The notes under the pieces are model-generated. The model ran no database searches. It was given only the letters and a program-made list of their open reading frames with translations, and had not been told where the DNA came from. A stretch of 64,000 bases of DNA from Streptomyces sp. NBC_01294. Lineage in GTDB: Bacteria > Actinomycetota > Actinomycetes > Streptomycetales > Streptomycetaceae. Positions 60,236-64,000 of the stretch are shown here, piece after piece. The stretch's first letter is position 1; the number at the start of each line of letters is the position of its first letter. A program made the translations under genes and the position numbers. The stretch spans positions 7,903,501-7,967,500 of the forward strand of contig NZ_CP108423.1 of assembly GCF_035917235.1 (NCBI RefSeq), written 5' to 3'.

Positions 60236-60249
60236 CACAGGGAGCGGTC

Positions 60250-61521
60250 ATGGTCGTCGCGGTGGGGTACGCGCAGGCGTGGGACCTGGAGGCCCGCGAG
60301 GCCTGGCGGCCGATGTCGGCCGGGGAGGCCCGGGAGCGGGATGCCACCGGGCTTCCGTACGTGGTGGTGTACCGGGAGCCGGGTCGGGAGGCTCCGCTGG
60401 AGGTCCGGCTCGTCTCCTGGCGGGACCACTACGTGGGGCTGTGGGTCTACGACGCCCAGGGCCGCCGCACCTACGACCTGGACATGCGGCTGCTGGACGA
60501 CCCGGCGCGGCTGCTGCGCCGGTACACGGTCGCCTGGAACTACACCGGTCCGGTGATGGCGGAGTTCGACCCGAAGTGCCCGCGCGTCATAGTGGACCTC
60601 TTCCCGGACGGTCGGGGGCGGCGGACGGAGGAGCCTCGGGGGTACTCCACCTCGCCCACCCACCGCGACGACGAGCAGTGGATGGTCCGGCCCGCCTTCG
60701 GGGAGTGGCCGCTGCTCTCCGCGCAGGTGCACGGCTTCACCGAGCCGCCGGTCTTCGAGGTCGCCGAGGTCGCCGAGGGCGGCCACGGGGACGCCCCTGC
60801 CACGTGCTGGCGGCCGCCGCGGCCCGCGCAGCCCGGGCCGATCGGCGCGTTGTTCCGGCCCGGGGTGCGGGTGACCGACGGGTACCACCCCGAGCAGACC
60901 GTCGTGGAGCCCCGCCGGGTCGGCACCCTGCGCGTGCCCAGCGGGTTGCTGGCCGTCGCCGGCCCGGACAACGTGGACGAAGAGCCGGCGATCACCGTCC
61001 CCGTCCCGCCCGGGGAGTACGTACTCGACGAGGCGCGGGTCCGCTTCAGCTACCACTGCGAGTGGCGGGACAGGGAGGTCACGACCACGGGACCCACCGC
61101 GGTACGCCTGCTCGTCGACGAGACCCCCGCCGCGACCTGGGAGATGGCCCTGGGTCCGGACGACGACCCCCGGCTGTTCATCGAGGAACAGATCGCCGGA
61201 TTCGACACCGACGGCGCCACCGGCTGCTTCGCCGACGCCGCCGCCTGGGAGCCACTCGTCGCGCTCTACGAGCGGGGGCTGATCCAGGGAGAGCCGGACC
61301 TGGACGGGTACGAGGACATCGACGACGGTTCCATGTTCATGCAGCGCACCTGGGACGAGGCTTCCGGCGGCGAACTCATGGCCTTCGCCACCACCGGGGA
61401 CGGTACCTACCCCGTGTGGATCGGCCGCTGCGACGCCGGTGAGGTCGTCGCCGTCGTCGTGCTGGTGGAGGGGATGCCCGAACTGCTCCCGGAGCGGGAC
61501 GGAACCACCGCCGATGCCTGA
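60250..61521 (+). CDS. DUF4241 domain protein
   Basis: The protein has 423 residues; ATG 60250 follows GGGAGCGGTC. The C-terminal half carries the DUF4241 pattern (GLLAVAGPDNVDEEPAITVP; GEYVLDEARVRFSYHCEWRD; AFATTGDGTYPVWIGRCDAG), found in a family of unknown biochemical role. The N-terminal half (WDLEAREAWRPM to WNYTGPVMAEFDP) is also host-like. It is cytoplasmic with no signal peptide. Confidence 0.85.
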   Translation: MVVAVGYAQAWDLEAREAWRPMSAGEARERDATGLPYVVVYREPGREAPLEVRLVSWRDHYVGLWVYDAQGRRTYDLDMRLLDDPARLLRRYTVAWNYTGPVMAEFDPKCPRVIVDLFPDGRGRRTEEPRGYSTSPTHRDDEQWMVRPAFGEWPLLSAQVHGFTEPPVFEVAEVAEGGHGDAPATCWRPPRPAQPGPIGALFRPGVRVTDGYHPEQTVVEPRRVGTLRVPSGLLAVAGPDNVDEEPAITVPVPPGEYVLDEARVRFSYHCEWRDREVTTTGPTAVRLLVDETPAATWEMALGPDDDPRLFIEEQIAGFDTDGATGCFADAAAWEPLVALYERGLIQGEPDLDGYEDIDDGSMFMQRTWDEASGGELMAFATTGDGTYPVWIGRCDAGEVVAVVVLVEGMPELLPERDGTTADA

Positions 61522-61636
61522 GACGGCGTGCGGGGGCCTTTGGTGCAGGGGTAAGCGGCCGGCGCTGTGCGGGCCGCAGGCACGGCGGCATCGTCATGTA
61601 TTTGTGGGGGCGGGCAGGATGGCTTGGGCTGTTGCG

Positions 61637-62077
61637 CTACCAGGCCGGTCGCGGGTCTTGAGGTTCGGTCGAGAAGCCTGCGGGCACCTTGGCTTTCCCG
61701 TCCGTCCGCCAGAGATATCCCGGGCTTGGCGAGAACTCATCTGACGTTGGTGCCGGGGCGTGGAACCGCTGTACACGAGGAAGCGGCACCTCGACGAGAG
61801 CGCCGTCGTAGATCATCCACAGGCCGAAGCAGTCGTCCTCCTCGTCATGGATCAGTACCTGTACCTGCTCGGGGTTGGGCCACGGCAGCGATTCCAAGTG
61901 CTTCAACAGACCCGAGCGCGTGTACTGCCTGTAGAACTCCATAACCCAGCCGCCGACGAACAACCCGAGCGGCTCGAACTTGCCCGCCCAGCTGCGTGAC
62001 TCGTCAAAGCGGGTGAGAGGCTCCATGACTTCGTCCGCGTACGTCGCCAACACCATGACCTGCGCAATCCTGCTCAT
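61637..62077 (-). CDS. Hypothetical protein, 146 residues
   Basis: From ATG 62077 the frame encodes MSRIAQVMVLATYADEVMEP, a hydrophobic core (FEPLGLFVGGWVMEFYRQYT) and VQVLIHDEEDDCFGLWMIYD. Composition and pattern indicate a real soluble alpha/beta protein, possibly in the size class of immunity proteins, but I cannot place it in a family. Confidence 0.7.
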   Translation of the reverse strand: MSRIAQVMVLATYADEVMEPLTRFDESRSWAGKFEPLGLFVGGWVMEFYRQYTRSGLLKHLESLPWPNPEQVQVLIHDEEDDCFGLWMIYDGALVEVPLPRVQRFHAPAPTSDEFSPSPGYLWRTDGKAKVPAGFSTEPQDPRPAW

Positions 62078-62327
62078 GCAGGAGTATCACCGCACGCGAC
62101 ACGTCGACGGCAACCGATTTCGAACACGCGCCGCGTGGTTCCGTCCCCTTGGCTCGCACCAGGTCAGCGCCGTGGCAGGAACGTTCAGGGACAGCAGTCC
62201 AGCATCACCGCGCCCAGTCGAGTCCCGATGTGCCGATGGTGGGACCCGGCGAAAGTCTCAATTTTGAGCGTGTTCAAATAGGGGGTGCGGCTGCAGGGCC
62301 GGCTATCCAACCTCTGGGGAGAGGCGT

Positions 62328-62744
62328 GTGAACATGCGTGCTGGGGCTGCGGTGAAGAGGGTGACAGGTGGATGGGGGCTCGTTGCTGTACTGATCGCTG
62401 CTGCGGTGGTCACTTCGGGGTGTGCGGGCTCGGTCGATCCTGATGAGCTGCCTGGCGTGTACCGCAACGACAAGACGGGCGGCGAGATCCTGCTCGATGC
62501 CGACGGAACGTTCTCCGCCACGGACATCTCGGAAGGCGAGGTCACGGGGTGGGGAAGTGCTGACCCCGTCGACTTCAGTGGTCAATGGGACTTCACCCGC
62601 AGCAACTTCGTTTACCTGGAGGCCGATGACGGTGAGCTGGACGTCGACGTCCAGCTCTACATGGCGGGTCCGAAGAAGGTGTATCTCCGCCCCGATCCGG
62701 ACGGACCGGTGACCCTGAAGCTCACCAAAGCAGCCGCGCCGTAG
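62328..62744 (+). CDS. Small lipoprotein
   Basis: The protein has 138 residues from GTG 62328 (GGGGAGAGG just upstream). A lipoprotein signal with lipobox VTSGC (GLVAVLIAAAVVTSGCAG) predicts lipid anchoring on the outer face of the membrane. The mature part (LPGVYRNDKTGGEILLDADG; FSGQWDFTRSNFVYLEADDG) looks like a small beta-barrel of unknown role. Confidence 0.8.
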   Translation: MNMRAGAAVKRVTGGWGLVAVLIAAAVVTSGCAGSVDPDELPGVYRNDKTGGEILLDADGTFSATDISEGEVTGWGSADPVDFSGQWDFTRSNFVYLEADDGELDVDVQLYMAGPKKVYLRPDPDGPVTLKLTKAAAP

Positions 62745-63385
62745 ATCCTGCGTGCCCAGTGCGGTGCGTGGCGGGCTTGGGGCGGTTGGTCTGGTGACAG
62801 GGCGCCGAGTCCAGGGTGGTGACAGGTGATGATGTTGTCACCGGACAGGGTGTTGCAGATTCCTTGAACGCGCCCGACCGTCGACCCGGTGAGCTGCAGT
62901 GTGGCCAGCGCTACCACGGCGACGTTGCCGGCGAACGAGGCCCGGCCGATGACTACCAGGCGGTCGGGCTGCGCGAGGCCCACCAGCACCACCTGCTGGA
63001 CATCACCATCGCCGCCCTGCGCTGTGCCCGTGCCCGCGACCCGACCTTCCCGCCTCGGCCGACCAGCGCGGCGTCGAACTCCTCTGCGGTGTCGGCGACC
63101 TGAAGACGTGTCAGCATCTTGTAGGTCGGCCGTGATGTAGGTCCGGTAGCTGCCGGCTTCCCGGACGCCGGCGCGGGCGTTAAAGGCCGGGCCGGAGGCG
63201 ATGCCGACGCTGTTGAGGCGACGGCTTGGCACCTGCCGCGCCCCGAAGGGCTCGCTTCTGAGCTCTCCGGCACGCTTCCAGGGGCCAGCGGTCAACCGGT
63301 CGCACGACACCTTGATCAAAGTCGCCCTGGTCACCTTCATTCGGTGCCCCGGCGGGTCCCATCCGGGAGGATCGGCAATCGGTGC
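62745..63385. other. Degenerate region between lipoprotein and the right-edge genes
   Basis: About 640 bp with overlapping frames on both strands but none clean. One plus-strand stretch (ADDYQAVGLREAHQHHLLDI, TIAALRCARARDPTFPP, about 62935-63060) reads like part of a real protein without a start, perhaps a remnant. Confidence 0.4.
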
Positions 63386-63586
63386 TCACCGCGGGCCGAA
63401 CGTGTTGCCGGGGTCCTCGGCCGTGAGCCCGAGGGCGAACCGCCGAACGAGCTCCCGAACGGGTTCCTGACCGGTCATGAGCAGGTCGCGGACCAAATCC
63501 TCCCCCGGTGCCCACGCAACACCTTGGCGGCCCAAGCGCACCGTCACGCGTGCGGGCTCCGTACGCTTCGGTGTGACGGCGATCAC
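63386..63586 (-). CDS. Small hypothetical protein (66 residues)
   Basis: GTG 63586 is 6 nt after GGGGAG. The protein reads VIAVTPKRTEPARVTVRLGR, QGVAWAPGEDLVRDLLMTGQ, ending ALGLTAEDPGNTFGPR. It follows the stop of the gene at 63613 by 26 nt on the same strand, so the two are probably cotranscribed. The regular pattern suggests a real gene; no family known to me. Confidence 0.5.
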   Translation of the reverse strand: MIAVTPKRTEPARVTVRLGRQGVAWAPGEDLVRDLLMTGQEPVRELVRRFALGLTAEDPGNTFGPR

Positions 63587-63612
63587 TGCGCGCTCCCCGT
63601 GCTCTGGGCCTG

Positions 63613-64000
63613 TCAGTCCGCAAGTTCCTGGGCCAGCAGCCGGGCGGCGGTGTCCACTGGCTCTTCCCAGCTGACGTCCGCGCCTGCCCTGGCCAGTTCG
63701 GCGTCGTACTGGGCCGCGTCGAAGTGCAGGTCGGTGGGAAAGGGAATCCGGTTGTCGTGTGTGTTCTCCCAGGACGTCCAGAGCACCCGGTCGCCCTGGC
63801 GCCGGATGGTGACGAAGATGCCTCCGCAGCACGAGGTGACACAGCCGTTGTTGGACAGCTCGACCCGGCGCGGTTCGTCCGAGGCCGCGAACGGCCATCC
63901 CTCGGCGGGGCCAGGCAAAATGCCGGCTTGAGCAGCTCGACGTGCCGTCCGGGTGGACTTCCGCCAGCAGGTCCCGGCCGTCGACCAACGGACGCACCTC
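63613..64000 (-). pseudogene. Gene entering from the right edge, frameshifted
   Basis: The leftward gene enters at 64000 reading EVRPLVDGRDLLAEVHPDGT, SSCSSRHFAWP. Near 63910-63920 the frame changes, and the sequence continues PGPAEGWPFAASDEPRRVEL, SNNGCVTSCCGGIFVTIRRQ, ENTHDNRIPFPTDLHFDAAQ, ending LLAQELAD at TGA 63613-63615. The two halves form one smooth hypothetical protein of Streptomyces type (function unknown), so the break is an indel. The start is outside the window. Confidence 0.6.

Noticed and set aside
60190..60240. CRISPR-like array
   Set aside because: The 7-bp units have no spacers; it is a simple tandem repeat. No CRISPR array or cas gene was seen anywhere in the window.

Overview
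This is high-GC actinobacterial chromosome, almost certainly Streptomyces. The third codon positions are strongly G/C biased, GTG and TTG starts are common, purine-rich ribosome-binding sites (GGAGG-like) precede most genes, and the gene families are typical of the genus: BCCT transporter, RsbU-type phosphatase, WYL regulator, GAP and DoxX membrane proteins, an LAXTG wall protein and an NRPS-containing cluster. The many frameshifted or truncated genes and transposase remnants suggest an accessory, arm-like part of the chromosome.

Layout. Positions 1-0.94 kb hold the tail of one gene, a tRNA-like RNA with an abnormal anticodon arm, and a strong hairpin. 0.94-4.3 kb is a secreted subtilisin. 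4.8-6.6 kb is a BCCT osmolyte transporter with a late frameshift. 6.7-7.7 kb is a scrambled stretch with a small membrane gene, a truncated GyrI-like gene and a decayed MATE transporter. 7.7-17.4 kb is a cobalamin-regulated uptake locus. 17.5-35 kb carries mixed metabolic and regulatory genes (SDR, WYL regulator, SMI1/KNR4-like protein, hydrolases, RsbU phosphatase, GH15, DoxX, NmrA, two type-B carboxylesterases, IS701 remnant, Imm7). 35.8-36.5 kb is a deoxynucleoside kinase. 37.4-46.9 kb is a six-gene operon matching the lipstatin cluster lstABCDEF. 46.9-64 kb is again mixed: Gfo/Idh oxidoreductase, methyltransferase, an SPFH plus NAD-kinase-like pair, SRPBCC, GAP, APC permease, a broken nuclease, cupin, AraC regulator, DUF4241, a lipoprotein, and several pseudogenes.

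The two most informative systems are these. (1) Cobalamin locus: two divergent cobalamin riboswitches (minus strand about 15461-15549, plus strand about 15675-15790) control, leftward, an operon for a wall-anchored (LASTG) double alpha/alpha-toroid protein, a membrane-anchored beta-domain protein, and an ECF transporter (T, fused A1-A2, S); rightward they control a secreted alpha/alpha-toroid protein with a C-terminal DUF4430-like domain. The toroid plus beta-domain layout is that of animal intrinsic factor and transcobalamin. I infer that the locus captures vitamin B12 or a corrinoid at the cell surface and passes it to the ECF transporter. The S-component reading frame now ends inside the MATE pseudogene, so its C-terminus looks rearranged.

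(2) Beta-lactone locus: two KAS III/OleA-like proteins, an OleC-like AMP-forming enzyme, an OleD-like reductase, an NRPS (condensation-like, adenylation, carrier) and a formyltransferase follow one another with 3-nt spacing or 4-nt start/stop overlaps behind one apparent promoter. This gene set and order is that of lipstatin biosynthesis: Claisen condensation of two acyl-CoAs, ketone reduction, beta-lactone closure, and esterification with an N-formyl amino acid. The operon contains many in-frame simple-sequence expansions.

All calls come from reading the sequence and translations; no database search was run.
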